DNA from: Diaphorobacter nitroreducens
Lineage (GTDB): Bacteria; Pseudomonadota; Gammaproteobacteria; Burkholderiales; Burkholderiaceae_C
Reading direction: 5' to 3'
Assembly: GCA_003755025.1 (NCBI GenBank)
Contig: RJVL01000003.1
Location: 392,306-456,305, forward strand
DNA: 64,000 bases
The notes under the pieces are model-generated. The model worked only from the letters and a program-made list of their open reading frames with translations, had not been told where the DNA came from and ran no database searches. Position 1 is the stretch's first letter. The number at the start of each line of letters is the position of its first letter. This document shows, one piece after another, positions 20,974 to 28,909 of this stretch. The translations under genes and the position numbers were made by a program.

Positions 20974-21190
20974 CTGTCCGCTTTACCTGAGAGATTCACC
21001 CCGCCTGCATGGCATGTCACGGGGCTTGCTCCTTCGGTGGGCCGCATGCTGCTGCGGCCTCTCTCCAGCAAGGGAAACACCCGCATCCCTGCGGGCGTGT
21101 CGCCAGTCCTTTTGCCTGAGCGTTCGGCTGCTGCCTGCGCCTTCGGCGGCCTGGCCCTGATGGGCGCAGACTCTCTCCTGACGGGACGAA
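20974..21190 (-). promoter_or_regulatory. tandem glycine riboswitch controlling gcvTHP
   Basis: Read on the minus strand, two consecutive aptamers are visible. Aptamer 1 runs from about 21187 to 21100 and holds GGAGAG, GCCGAAGGCGCAGG and CTCAGGCAAAAGGACTGG. Aptamer 2 runs from about 21068 to 20974 and holds GGAGAG, CACCGAAGGAGCAAG and CTCTCAGGTAAAGCGGACAG. These are the conserved elements of glycine aptamers; two in tandem followed by gcvT is the classical ON-switch arrangement that activates glycine cleavage when glycine is plentiful. The expression platform would lie between 20973 and 20911. Confidence 0.93.
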
Positions 21191-21196
21191 TTCTAT

Positions 21197-22474
21197 CTAT
21201 TTTGCGTACACGAGATCACGCAGGGCCAGCGAAAGCGATGGCACGTAGGTGATGACCAGGAGGCACAGCAGGACCACGCCCACGAACGGCAGCAGGTGGG
21301 CGACGATGCGATCCAGAGAGATGCGCGCCACCGTGCATGCCGCGAACAGGTTCACGCCAAAGGGCGGCGTGATCATGCCCAGCGCCAGGTTCACCACCAT
21401 GATCAGCCCGAAGTGCACCGGGTCCACGCCGAAGTGCTGGGCCACCGGCGCCAGGATCGGCGCCAGCACGATGATGGCGGCGCTGGTCTCGATGAACATG
21501 CCGATCACGAACAGCGCGGCATTCACGCCCAGCAGGAACAGCGCGGGCGACTGCAGCACCTCCTGCAGCCAGCGGCCGATGGCGTCCGGCACGCCAGCGC
21601 GCGTGATGAGGAAGGCAAACAGGCCCGCATTGGCAATGATGAACATGATCACTGCCGACGAGATGGCCGACTTGCGCAGGATGGCGAACAGGTCCGCGAC
21701 GCGGATCTCGCGGTAGATCAGCATGCCCACCACCAGCGCGTAGAACACGGCCACGGCAGAGGCCTCGGTAGGCGTGAACACGCCGCCGTAGATGCCGCCC
21801 AGGATGATGACCGGCATCAGCAGTGCCCAGCCCGCCTGCAGCAGCGCGCGGCCGAAGGGCATGCGCCCGTCGCCGTCATGCTTGCCCCAGCCCTTGTACT
21901 TGCAATACGCCCAGACGAACAACATCAGCGCACCGCTGATGAGGATGCCGGGGCCGAAGCCGGCGATGAACAGCTCGCCAATCGACACCTCGGCCGCCAC
22001 ACCGTACAGGATCATGGGGATGGACGGCGGGATGATCACACCCAGCTCGGCACTGGTGGCTTGCAGCGCGGCCGCGTAGCTGGTGGGGTAGCCATGCTTG
22101 ATGAGCGCAGGAATCAGGATGGCGCCGATGGCGAACGTGGTCGCCACCGATGACCCTGAGACGGCCGCGAAGATCATGCAGGTGAGCACGCAGGTCATGG
22201 GCAGGCCGCCCTGCACGCCGCCCACGATGCTCTTGGCAAACTCCACGAGCCGGCGCGAAATACCGCCGGTCTCCATGAGGTTGCCCGCCAGGATGAAGAA
22301 CGGAATGGCTGCGAGCGGAAACTTGTTGATGGAGGCGAACATCTCCTTCACGGAGATCAGCATGTTGGCGTTCGCCACTTGGATGCCCAGGATGGAGGCC
22401 AGCCCGATGGAGACGGCCACGGAGATGGTGAGCGCGAAGCACAGCACCATGGTGGAGATCATGACCGTGGTCAT
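21197..22474 (-). CDS. dctM: TRAP transporter large permease (DctM type)
   Basis: The 425-residue integral membrane protein is the 12-helix transport subunit of a tripartite ATP-independent periplasmic transporter, driven by a sodium gradient. Typical DctM features are IPFFILAGNLMETGGISRRLVEFAKSIVGGVQGGL and the long LGMITPPFGVNLF segment near the C terminus. It is third in dctP-dctQ-dctM. Its ATG overlaps the stop of a 29-codon ORF that bridges it to dctQ. It ends 6 bases from the first riboswitch aptamer of the gcv operon. Confidence 0.93.
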   Translation of the reverse strand: MTTVMISTMVLCFALTISVAVSIGLASILGIQVANANMLISVKEMFASINKFPLAAIPFFILAGNLMETGGISRRLVEFAKSIVGGVQGGLPMTCVLTCMIFAAVSGSSVATTFAIGAILIPALIKHGYPTSYAAALQATSAELGVIIPPSIPMILYGVAAEVSIGELFIAGFGPGILISGALMLFVWAYCKYKGWGKHDGDGRMPFGRALLQAGWALLMPVIILGGIYGGVFTPTEASAVAVFYALVVGMLIYREIRVADLFAILRKSAISSAVIMFIIANAGLFAFLITRAGVPDAIGRWLQEVLQSPALFLLGVNAALFVIGMFIETSAAIIVLAPILAPVAQHFGVDPVHFGLIMVVNLALGMITPPFGVNLFAACTVARISLDRIVAHLLPFVGVVLLCLLVITYVPSLSLALRDLVYAK

Positions 22475-22560
22475 AGGGCCCCCACGCGCGTCATTTCATG
22501 TACTCGTCGCCCCCCGTGGGGGTCGCTCGCTTGCTTGAGGTGGCTCTGCGCGGCGCTCAT
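22471..22560 (-). CDS. 29-residue coupling ORF between dctQ and dctM
   Basis: This frame (MSAAQSHLKQASDPHGGRR start, MTRVGAL end) is unbroken. Its ATG overlaps the dctQ TGA as ATGA at 22557-22560, and its TGA overlaps the dctM ATG as ATGA at 22471-22474. The peptide has no recognisable fold. The DNA looks like a hairpin repeat (CCCCC-CGTG-GGGGG at 22509-22522) that I recall as common in gaps of Comamonadaceae genomes. It may serve only to carry ribosomes from dctQ to dctM. Confidence 0.45.
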   Translation of the reverse strand: MSAAQSHLKQASDPHGGRRVHEMTRVGAL

Positions 22561-23051
22561 TGGGCAGTCTCCAGTTCATGGCGCTGCGGGTCGATCAGAT
22601 TGCCCACGATGCCGAGGATGCTGAACAGCCCACCCACGGGCATGGCCAGATAGGCCCAGAACATGGAAACCGACTCCAGCCCTGCCATCGACTGCACGCC
22701 GCCGCGGCGCGCGTAGTCCCACCCCCACCAGATGATCACGGCGATGAGCGCCAGCGCTGCCAGGCACACCACCCAGTCCAGCACGCGGCGCAGCGGGCGC
22801 GGGCTCCAGCGGTAGAGCACGTCGACGCTGACCATGGCGCCCTGCCGGAATGCCATGGGAATCGCCAGGAACACCATCCAGATCAGGCTGAAGCGGATCA
22901 GCACCTCGGTCCACTCGGCCGGCTCTTCGAAAACGAAACGCATCAGGATCTGGAACATGCCGAGCGCCGAGGCCAGCGCCAGCATGGCGCAGGCGCCCCA
23001 CATGGCGACGGCGGTGCTCCAGCGCTCGCAGGAGAGGAAGAAGGTTTTCAT
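22557..23051 (-). CDS. dctQ: TRAP transporter small permease (DctQ type)
   Basis: The 164-residue membrane protein has four predicted helices, as expected for DctQ, which binds DctM and completes the TRAP membrane complex. Typical pieces are EWTEVLIRFSLIWMVFLAIPMAFRQGAMVSVD and the C-terminal VSMFWAYLAMPVGGLFSIL. The ATG at 23051 is preferred over the in-frame GTG at 23057. It lies 77 bases after the dctP stop; that gap carries a fragment of the AGCGCT repeat tail. Confidence 0.9.
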   Translation of the reverse strand: MKTFFLSCERWSTAVAMWGACAMLALASALGMFQILMRFVFEEPAEWTEVLIRFSLIWMVFLAIPMAFRQGAMVSVDVLYRWSPRPLRRVLDWVVCLAALALIAVIIWWGWDYARRGGVQSMAGLESVSMFWAYLAMPVGGLFSILGIVGNLIDPQRHELETAQ

Positions 23052-23128
23052 GCGCACTCACGAAAATATGAATAAAAACGCCCGTGGCGCATGATCCACG
23101 GGCGGTAGCAGCTACTGAAAAGTGAGCG

Positions 23129-24100
23129 TCACTTGTAGTTGCGGATCTTGTCGAGGTTGGCCTTGCCGAACTCTTTCTCGAACTGCGCGTTCACGGGCGC
23201 GAGCGCGGCGACAAACTTGGACTTGTCCAGATCGTCGATCACCGTCATGCCCTTGGCGCGCAGGTCGGCCACGCCCTTGGCGTCGTCCTCGTCCACGCGA
23301 GCGCGGTTGGCCTTGGTGCCCTCCTTGGCGGCGTCGATGAAGGCCTGCTTGTCCGCAGGGGAGAGCTTGTCGAACACCGCCTTGTTCATCACGAAGAGGC
23401 AGGGCGAGTACACGTGACCCGTCAGCGAGAGGTGCTTTTGTACTTGGTCGAACTTGGCCGAGATGATGACGGGCAGGGGGTTTTCCTGGCCGTCCACCGT
23501 GCCTTGTTGCAGGGCAGTGAACACTTCGGGGAAGGCCATGGGCGTGGTGATGATGCCGAAACCCTTGTACGCGGCGATGTGCACCGGGTTCTCCATGGTG
23601 CGCATCTTCAGGCCCTTCAAGTCCTCGGGCGTCTTCACGTCGCGCTTGCTGTTGGTCATGTGGCGAAAGCCATTCTCCGCCCAGGCCAGCGCCTTGAAGC
23701 CCTTGGCATCGAATTTGGTCAGCAGGTCCTGGCCGATCGGGCCGTCAAGCACGGCGCGGGCGTGGGCCTTGTCACGGAACAGGAAGGGCACGTCCAGGAT
23801 CTTGGTCTCGGGCACGAAGTTGGGCACGGGACCGGTGGAGCTGAAGGCCAACTCCTGCGTGCCCAACTGCACCGCTTCGATGGATTCGCGCTCGCCGCCC
23901 AGCGCGCCGTTGTAGAAGGTCTGCACCTTGTAGCGCCCGCCGGTGCGCTTTTCGACCTCCTTGGCAAACGTGTCGATGGCGACGCCCTGGTGGGAGTTCT
24001 GCGCCGTCGAGATGCTGATGCGCATTGTGGTTTGTGCCAAGGCCGTTGCGGCCATGCCCAGTGCCAAGCCCAGGCCCAGCGCAAGTTTGGTCAGCTGCAT
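23129..24100 (-). CDS. dctP: TRAP transporter substrate-binding protein (DctP type)
   Basis: The 323-residue precursor has a signal peptide (MQLTKLALGLGLALGMAATALA) and the DctP pattern: GRYKVQTFYNGALGGERESIEAVQLG, the conserved ligand Arg in LKGLKMRTMENPVH, and WEVDGQENPL-like TVDGQENPLPVI. It captures an organic acid in the periplasm and hands it to DctQM. First gene of the transporter operon; an AGGAG ribosome site precedes its ATG. Two convergent-type hairpins and a 14-base palindrome lie upstream. The ligand is not predictable. Confidence 0.93.
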   Translation of the reverse strand: MQLTKLALGLGLALGMAATALAQTTMRISISTAQNSHQGVAIDTFAKEVEKRTGGRYKVQTFYNGALGGERESIEAVQLGTQELAFSSTGPVPNFVPETKILDVPFLFRDKAHARAVLDGPIGQDLLTKFDAKGFKALAWAENGFRHMTNSKRDVKTPEDLKGLKMRTMENPVHIAAYKGFGIITTPMAFPEVFTALQQGTVDGQENPLPVIISAKFDQVQKHLSLTGHVYSPCLFVMNKAVFDKLSPADKQAFIDAAKEGTKANRARVDEDDAKGVADLRAKGMTVIDDLDKSKFVAALAPVNAQFEKEFGKANLDKIRNYK

Positions 24101-24135
24101 GTTGTCTCCTGTGAATCTGCGGGTGCTGCCGAAAA

Positions 24136-24165
24136 ATTATGGCAATGCAACATGACGCAGGTCAT
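24136..24165 (-). promoter_or_regulatory. candidate dctP promoter with overlapping palindrome
   Basis: On the minus strand ATGACC (24160-24165) and CATAAT (24136-24141) are 18 bases apart and form a plausible sigma-70 promoter 36 bases before dctP. The -35 box lies within the palindrome ATGAC-GCAG-GTCAT (24152-24165), a possible operator of FNR/CRP or GntR type. Confidence 0.4.
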
Positions 24166-24175
24166 AGGGGTTTGC

Positions 24176-24242
24176 GCGGGGACTTGAGAAGGCCGCCTTG
24201 ACCCGTCTTGCCAAGTCCCCGCCCAGCGGTAACCGGGCGGGG
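24176..24242. promoter_or_regulatory. two mutually exclusive hairpins in the dctP/lrp gap
   Basis: GCGGGGACTTG (24176-24186) pairs perfectly with CAAGTCCCCGC (24212-24222). The same central CCCCGCCC (24217-24224) also pairs perfectly with GGGCGGGG (24235-24242). The pairings exclude each other. The stretch lies outside the likely dctP promoter, so its role, if any, is unclear. Confidence 0.4.
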
Positions 24243-24384
24243 TCTCGTCAATGTCGTGCGCCCCGGTAAGAGCGCCTTGATGGAGAAGAAGTATGCGCCG
24301 CGGGTTGTGGATGAATTTGCTGAATTTCTCTATAAAAACCTACATTGAAGAAAAATTTTCTGCAGTATCTAGGTTTCACGAATA

Positions 24385-24852
24385 ATGCAGCACATGGATC
24401 GCCTAGACAGAAAAATTCTCTCCGTCCTGCAAGGCAATGCACGCGCCAGCCTGCAAGAGATCGGCGCCGCCGTCGGCCTGAGCCCCTCGCCGTGCTGGGG
24501 CCGCATCAAGAAGATGGAGGAGGCCGGCGTGATCGAAGGCTATACCGTGCGCCTGAACCCGCTGGCGCTGGACCTGGGCGACACGGTGCTGGTGCAGGTG
24601 ACGCTGGACAGCCATTCGGACAACACGCTGGAAAAGTTCGGCGAGATGCTTGCCAGCATCCCGGAAGTGGTGGAGGCGCACCTGGTCTCTGGCGACTACG
24701 ATTACCTGCTGCGCGTGGTGGTCAAAGACACGCGCGACTACGAGCGCCTGCTGCGCGAGAAGCTTTACAGGATCAAGGGTATACGCCACAGCCGCTCGAG
24801 CTTCGTGTTGCGCACGCTCAAGAAGGCGGACCTGCCCCTGTTCCCGGGTTAA
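24385..24852 (+). CDS. Lrp/AsnC family transcriptional regulator
   Basis: The 155-residue protein has the family layout: N-terminal winged helix DNA-binding domain (LDRKILSVLQGNARASLQEIGAAVGLSPSPCWGRIKKMEEAGVI) and a C-terminal RAM ligand domain with VPEVVEAHLVSGDYDYLLRVVVKD. Such regulators sense amino acids and form octamers. The ATG at 24385 is used; ATG 24394 (MDRLDRK) is an equal alternative. The gene is divergent from dctP, so it may control the transporter; that is only positional evidence. Confidence 0.88.
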   Translation: MQHMDRLDRKILSVLQGNARASLQEIGAAVGLSPSPCWGRIKKMEEAGVIEGYTVRLNPLALDLGDTVLVQVTLDSHSDNTLEKFGEMLASIPEVVEAHLVSGDYDYLLRVVVKDTRDYERLLREKLYRIKGIRHSRSSFVLRTLKKADLPLFPG

Positions 24853-24874
24853 CACTTCTCGCGGCGATTGGCCG

Positions 24875-26881
24875 TCAGAACTTCCACGTCACGTCCAGGC
24901 GTACGTTGCGGCCCGGCTCGGCGAAGCCCCGGCCACTGATGGCGCCAGCGGTACTCACGTAGTAGGCGTAGCTACCCTGGTCGTAGTAGAACTTGTTGAG
25001 CAGGTTGCGCGCGCCGAAGGTCACGCGCAAGCGGTCGTTGCCGTAGGGCAGCCAGTTGACGTAGACGTCGTGCACGCCAAAGCCGGGCTTGTGCTTGGTG
25101 GCGGTGCGGCTTTCGGAAATCAGATATTCGGTCGAGGTCTTGGATTCCACGAAGCGCCCAAACCATTCCAGGTCCAGGTTCCACGTGGGGATGCGGTAGC
25201 CCAGGTTCAGGTTCCAACTGCGGCCGGTGGACACGCCCAGCCCGTAGGCCTCGTCGCCCAGGTCGTAGCCGTTGAGCTGGGGCTTGGCGCTGGCCACAGC
25301 AAGACCGCTGCGCCACACGCTGCGATTCCATGCCACACCGACCTCGTAGCCTGAGGACTTCATCGTACCTACGTTGGCCACGGCCCAGGTTGCGCCGGTG
25401 GTGGTGGAGATGAAGTTGCGGATCTGCTGGCGGAACACGGTGGCTTTAGCGCTCCACGGGCCCTCGTTGTAGTTCACGCCCAGCTCGACGTTGCGGGCCT
25501 TTTCTGGCTGCAGTCCGGGGTCGTTCCGCCAGCGGGTGTTGTCCACATAGAACGCCTCCTTGAGTCCCGCGCCGCGCAGGGCGGTGCCTGCGGACGCGCG
25601 CACGCTCAGCGCGTCGGTCGCCATCCAGGTCAGAGACATGTTGGGGCTCAAGCCGCGGCTGGAGATACGCTGCGCGTGGTTGTCGGTGTAGCCGTACCAG
25701 TCGTAGCGCGCGCCCGCCCCCAGGAGGAACTGGTCGCCCAGTGGGATGCTGCCTTCGGCGAACAGTCCCTTCACGCTGCTTTCTTCGCGCCCGTTGCTGG
25801 TGGATGCGGCGGGCGGGCGGGCATGGACGGCGTTCATCTCGAAGCGATGGATGTTCAGTCCGTAGCGCACGGTGGCGTCCGCCACGCGGGTGGCGGCTTT
25901 CAGGTTCAGCCCGCTGGAGGCGATCTCTTCGCCGAACTGATGACCCAGCGGCTTGTTGAACTGCGGCTGCGCGGCCGTCGTGATGCGCGTGACCTTCATC
26001 GTGTCGGAGAACAGTCCTAACTCCATGGCCGGAAGGGTGCGCGTGCCGTCATAGCGGTAGGTGACGGTGAGCGTGTCACGCGTGGTCTTCTGGGGCATGA
26101 GCGAATTTCCCTGGCCCTGCCAGAAGTTGGGGCGCAGGTAGCGCGAACCCTCGTCCTGCACGGCCTGATAGCCCAGCGTGAGGCGGTGGCCGGCGGCGAT
26201 GCGCCAGTTGAGCTTGCCCAGCCCGCTGCTTTGCTTGGAGCCGCTGTGCGTCTGCCGGATGCCGTCGCCCGCCTGGTAATCATCGTTGTCGTCACGGTTG
26301 GCGGACACCAGAAAGTCCACGCTCTCGCCCGCCAGGCCGTACAGCGCCGCGCCCCAGCGGTGCCCGTCGTTGGATGCCACGCCGCCGCGCACGCTGGCGC
26401 CAAAGGTCTGGCCGTCGCGCAGAAGCTGCCGGCCATCCTTGGTGGTCATGCGGATGGAGCCTGCCAGGGCCCCCGGCCCGGCACTCGCGGGTGTGGCTCC
26501 GCGGTCAATCTCCACGCTGTGGATGAGTTCCGGGTCGATCAGCAGGCGGGACTGGTGGTGGAACGCCCGGCCGCTCTGCGCCGCGCCGTCCAGCGTGGTG
26601 TTGAGCATGGAATCCTCCACGCCCCGGATGTAGAGTTTTTGTGCGATGGCCGCACCGCCACCCACCGACACGGCGGGCTCGTCGCGCAGCATCTCACCCA
26701 GGCTGCGCGCCGCGTGGGTCTGCACAGCTTCGCTGGTGACGGTGGTGGTCACGTCGGACACGAGTTTTTCCTGCACGCTGACAGTGGCGAGTGTGGGCTC
26801 CTGCGCCAGCGCGAGAGAGGCCGAGAACAGGCCGGGCAGGGCCAGAAGCAAGGGGTAGGGGCAAGGGTGTTTCACGAACAT
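24875..26881 (-). CDS. TonB-dependent outer membrane receptor
   Basis: The 668-residue precursor has a signal peptide ending near SLALAQ, a plug domain with the pieces LGEMLRDEPAVSVGGG and KLYIRGVEDSMLNTTLDG, and a 22-strand barrel ending in NVRLDVTWKF with the terminal Phe typical of outer membrane proteins. It imports a siderophore, heme or another metal compound using TonB energy. The divergent AraC-type regulator and the Fur-like box in the gap support an iron role. The exact ligand cannot be told. Confidence 0.9.
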   Translation of the reverse strand: MFVKHPCPYPLLLALPGLFSASLALAQEPTLATVSVQEKLVSDVTTTVTSEAVQTHAARSLGEMLRDEPAVSVGGGAAIAQKLYIRGVEDSMLNTTLDGAAQSGRAFHHQSRLLIDPELIHSVEIDRGATPASAGPGALAGSIRMTTKDGRQLLRDGQTFGASVRGGVASNDGHRWGAALYGLAGESVDFLVSANRDDNDDYQAGDGIRQTHSGSKQSSGLGKLNWRIAAGHRLTLGYQAVQDEGSRYLRPNFWQGQGNSLMPQKTTRDTLTVTYRYDGTRTLPAMELGLFSDTMKVTRITTAAQPQFNKPLGHQFGEEIASSGLNLKAATRVADATVRYGLNIHRFEMNAVHARPPAASTSNGREESSVKGLFAEGSIPLGDQFLLGAGARYDWYGYTDNHAQRISSRGLSPNMSLTWMATDALSVRASAGTALRGAGLKEAFYVDNTRWRNDPGLQPEKARNVELGVNYNEGPWSAKATVFRQQIRNFISTTTGATWAVANVGTMKSSGYEVGVAWNRSVWRSGLAVASAKPQLNGYDLGDEAYGLGVSTGRSWNLNLGYRIPTWNLDLEWFGRFVESKTSTEYLISESRTATKHKPGFGVHDVYVNWLPYGNDRLRVTFGARNLLNKFYYDQGSYAYYVSTAGAISGRGFAEPGRNVRLDVTWKF

Positions 26882-26918
26882 GGAAGAGGGAGCGCCTGGT
26901 AGGTGTGGCGAGACCGCT

Positions 26919-26937
26919 GAGATTGAGAATGGTTATC
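26919..26937. promoter_or_regulatory. candidate Fur box
   Basis: GAGATTGAGAATGGTTATC agrees with the 19-base Fur consensus GATAATGATAATCATTATC at 14 of 19 positions by my count. It lies 38 bases before the TonB receptor start and 57 bases before the AraC-family gene, so it could repress both divergent genes when iron is present. Confidence 0.55.
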
Positions 26938-26994
26938 AACTAGCGTGTAGTATCGGGACAGCTCCGTTCTTCTTCTTTTGCGCTGACAGGGAAT

Positions 26995-28008
26995 ATGTTT
27001 GCCGCGACAAAAACCTTTGCCTCGATCGTGAATCGCCGGCAGGCCGAGCCCCAGGCGGGGGAAATGACGGCCCTGCTGCTGGACCGGCTGGCGCACGGTG
27101 GGGCTCTGAGCGGGCCCGAGCAGGCCGTCGGCGGTTCCGTGTTCAACGGCACGCTGTCCCTGGCCGAACTGCGCGCCGGGTTCTTCCTGCACCGCACGGA
27201 CATCGCGTACCTGCGTGGCTTGACCAGCCGCTTCCCGCTGACCAAGAGCGGGATCAAGATCGTGTTCAAGCTGCAGGGCGGCGGCAGGCTGCGCATCGGC
27301 CCCCTGGCCCTGCCGGTGGCGGTGCCCCCAGGCGGGGGTGCCCGGGCGGCCGTGGTGGCACTGCGCGGGCCGGCGCCGTACGAGCACCGCTGCCGCGCGC
27401 CGTCGCGCGAGCGCATGCTGGTTCTCACGCTGACGCCGCACTGGCTGGACAAGGCGGGGCTGGGCCACCTGAACGCGCTGCCCCACCTGTCCATGACGGC
27501 GTGGGCGCCTTCGTCCAGGGCGGTGTACGTTGCCGAGCAGTTGTTGGCAGAGGGCCAGTTGCAGGACGGGCCGCTCAGCGGGCTGCAGCAGGAGTGCCTG
27601 ACGCTCGAACTGGTCATCGAGGCGCTGGCGCAGTGGGTCGCGCCCGCCAATTCCGCCGCCGCATGCGAGGCAGCCGGATTGCGGCCAACCGCGTACCAGC
27701 GGGCATGCCATCTGCGCGACTGGCTCGACAGCGGCGCCGCTGACTCCCTCACCATGGGCGCAATCGCGCGGCACATGGGCTGCAACGCCAGCACCCTGCA
27801 AACGCAGTTCCGCCAGGCATTCGGCAAGCCCATCTTCGAACACTTGCGCGAAGGCCGCTTGCGCAGGGCGGCCGATGCCATCACGGCACAGGGCATCACC
27901 GTGGCGCAGGCGGCGGACTTGGCGGGCTACCGCAGCCCTGCGAATTTCTCCACCGCCTTTCGCCGGCTCTACGGCTTTTCGCCCAAAAATCTCCGCGCGA
28001 AGCGGTGA
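26995..28008 (+). CDS. AraC-family regulator (PchR-like)
   Basis: The 337-residue protein has an N-terminal ligand part and a C-terminal pair of helix-turn-helix motifs: MGAIARHMGCNASTLQTQFRQAFG and the family signature AADLAGYRSPANFSTAFRRLYGFSPKNLR. The layout and the divergent TonB receptor match PchR-type regulators that sense an incoming siderophore and activate its receptor gene. The start MFAATKTFASIVNR at 26995 follows CAGGGAA seven bases upstream. Its stop is followed by an AGCGCT repeat. Confidence 0.88.
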   Translation: MFAATKTFASIVNRRQAEPQAGEMTALLLDRLAHGGALSGPEQAVGGSVFNGTLSLAELRAGFFLHRTDIAYLRGLTSRFPLTKSGIKIVFKLQGGGRLRIGPLALPVAVPPGGGARAAVVALRGPAPYEHRCRAPSRERMLVLTLTPHWLDKAGLGHLNALPHLSMTAWAPSSRAVYVAEQLLAEGQLQDGPLSGLQQECLTLELVIEALAQWVAPANSAAACEAAGLRPTAYQRACHLRDWLDSGAADSLTMGAIARHMGCNASTLQTQFRQAFGKPIFEHLREGRLRRAADAITAQGITVAQAADLAGYRSPANFSTAFRRLYGFSPKNLRAKR

Positions 28009-28050
28009 CTACCGCGCGGCGCACGCTTCCCGTATTTGAAGCGAAATTGC

Positions 28051-28091
28051 CCTCTAGCGCTTTCCTGAAACGCGCTAGTAGCTATTAATAG
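28051..28091. repeat. AGCGCT-type palindromic repeat, copy 2
   Basis: CTCTAGCGCTTTC and GCGCTAGTAGCTATTAATAG give the family layout (CTCTAGCGCTT, spacer, AGCGCTAG-AGCTATTAA tail). It fills the gap between the convergent AraC gene and the ABC ATPase gene. Confidence 0.85.
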
Positions 28092-28098
28092 AGAAGCA

Positions 28099-28893
28099 TC
28101 AGCCGAGCAGCAGCGCGTCGTCGGCCAGCTTCTCGCCGCGCACCTTCTCGAACATCTGCAGCAGGTCGGGCACGTCCATACGCGCGCGTTCGTCGCCCGA
28201 GACGTCCAGCACCACCTGCCCCTGGTGCAGCATGACGGTGCGCTGGCCTACGTCCAGCGCCTGGCGCATGCTGTGCGTGACCATCATGGTGGTGAGCTGG
28301 TTCTCGGCCACGATGCGGGCCGTGAGCTGCAGCACGAAATCGGCCGTGCGTGGGTCCAGCGCGGCGGTGTGCTCGTCCAGCAGCAGGATGCGCGAGGGCT
28401 GCAATGCCGCCATGAGCAGGCTCACGGCCTGGCGCTGGCCGCCCGACAGCAAACCGATGCGGTCGGTGAGGCGATTCTCCAGGCCCAGGCCCAGCGTGGC
28501 CAGGCGTTCGCGAAACATGGCGCGTTCAGACTGCTTGACGGCGCCGCGCAGGCCGCGACGCGTGCCGCGCTGCTGGGCCAGGGCCATGTTCTCCTCGATG
28601 GTGAGGTCTTCGCAGGTGCCGGCCATGGGGTCCTGGAACACGCGCGCCACGCGGCGGGCGCGCTCCCACACGGGCTGGCGCGTCACGTCCTGGTTGTCGA
28701 TGGCGATGCGGCCGGTGTCCACCGACAGGTCGCCCGAGATGGCATTCAGGAAGGTGGATTTGCCTGCCCCGTTGGAGCCGATGACGGTGACGAACTGACC
28801 CGCCGGGATGTCCAGCGACATGCCGCGCAGCGCGCGCGTCTCGATGGGCGTGCCGGGGTTGAAGGTGATGAAGAGGTCTTGTGCGCTCAGCAT
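28099..28893 (-). CDS. ABC transporter ATP-binding protein
   Basis: The 264-residue ATPase has Walker A GSNGAGKST (39-47), the signature LSGGQRQ, Walker B ILLLDEHTAALDP and the switch His in VTHSMRQAL. It is the third gene of a binding protein - permease - ATPase operon of the kind with ABC_sub_bind receptors, found for aromatic amino acids in Gram-positive bacteria and widespread in Burkholderiales. It powers uptake through the adjacent permease; the gap to the permease is 16 bases. Confidence 0.92.
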   Translation of the reverse strand: MLSAQDLFITFNPGTPIETRALRGMSLDIPAGQFVTVIGSNGAGKSTFLNAISGDLSVDTGRIAIDNQDVTRQPVWERARRVARVFQDPMAGTCEDLTIEENMALAQQRGTRRGLRGAVKQSERAMFRERLATLGLGLENRLTDRIGLLSGGQRQAVSLLMAALQPSRILLLDEHTAALDPRTADFVLQLTARIVAENQLTTMMVTHSMRQALDVGQRTVMLHQGQVVLDVSGDERARMDVPDLLQMFEKVRGEKLADDALLLG

Positions 28894-28909
28894 GGGGAGA
28901 GCCTTCCTT

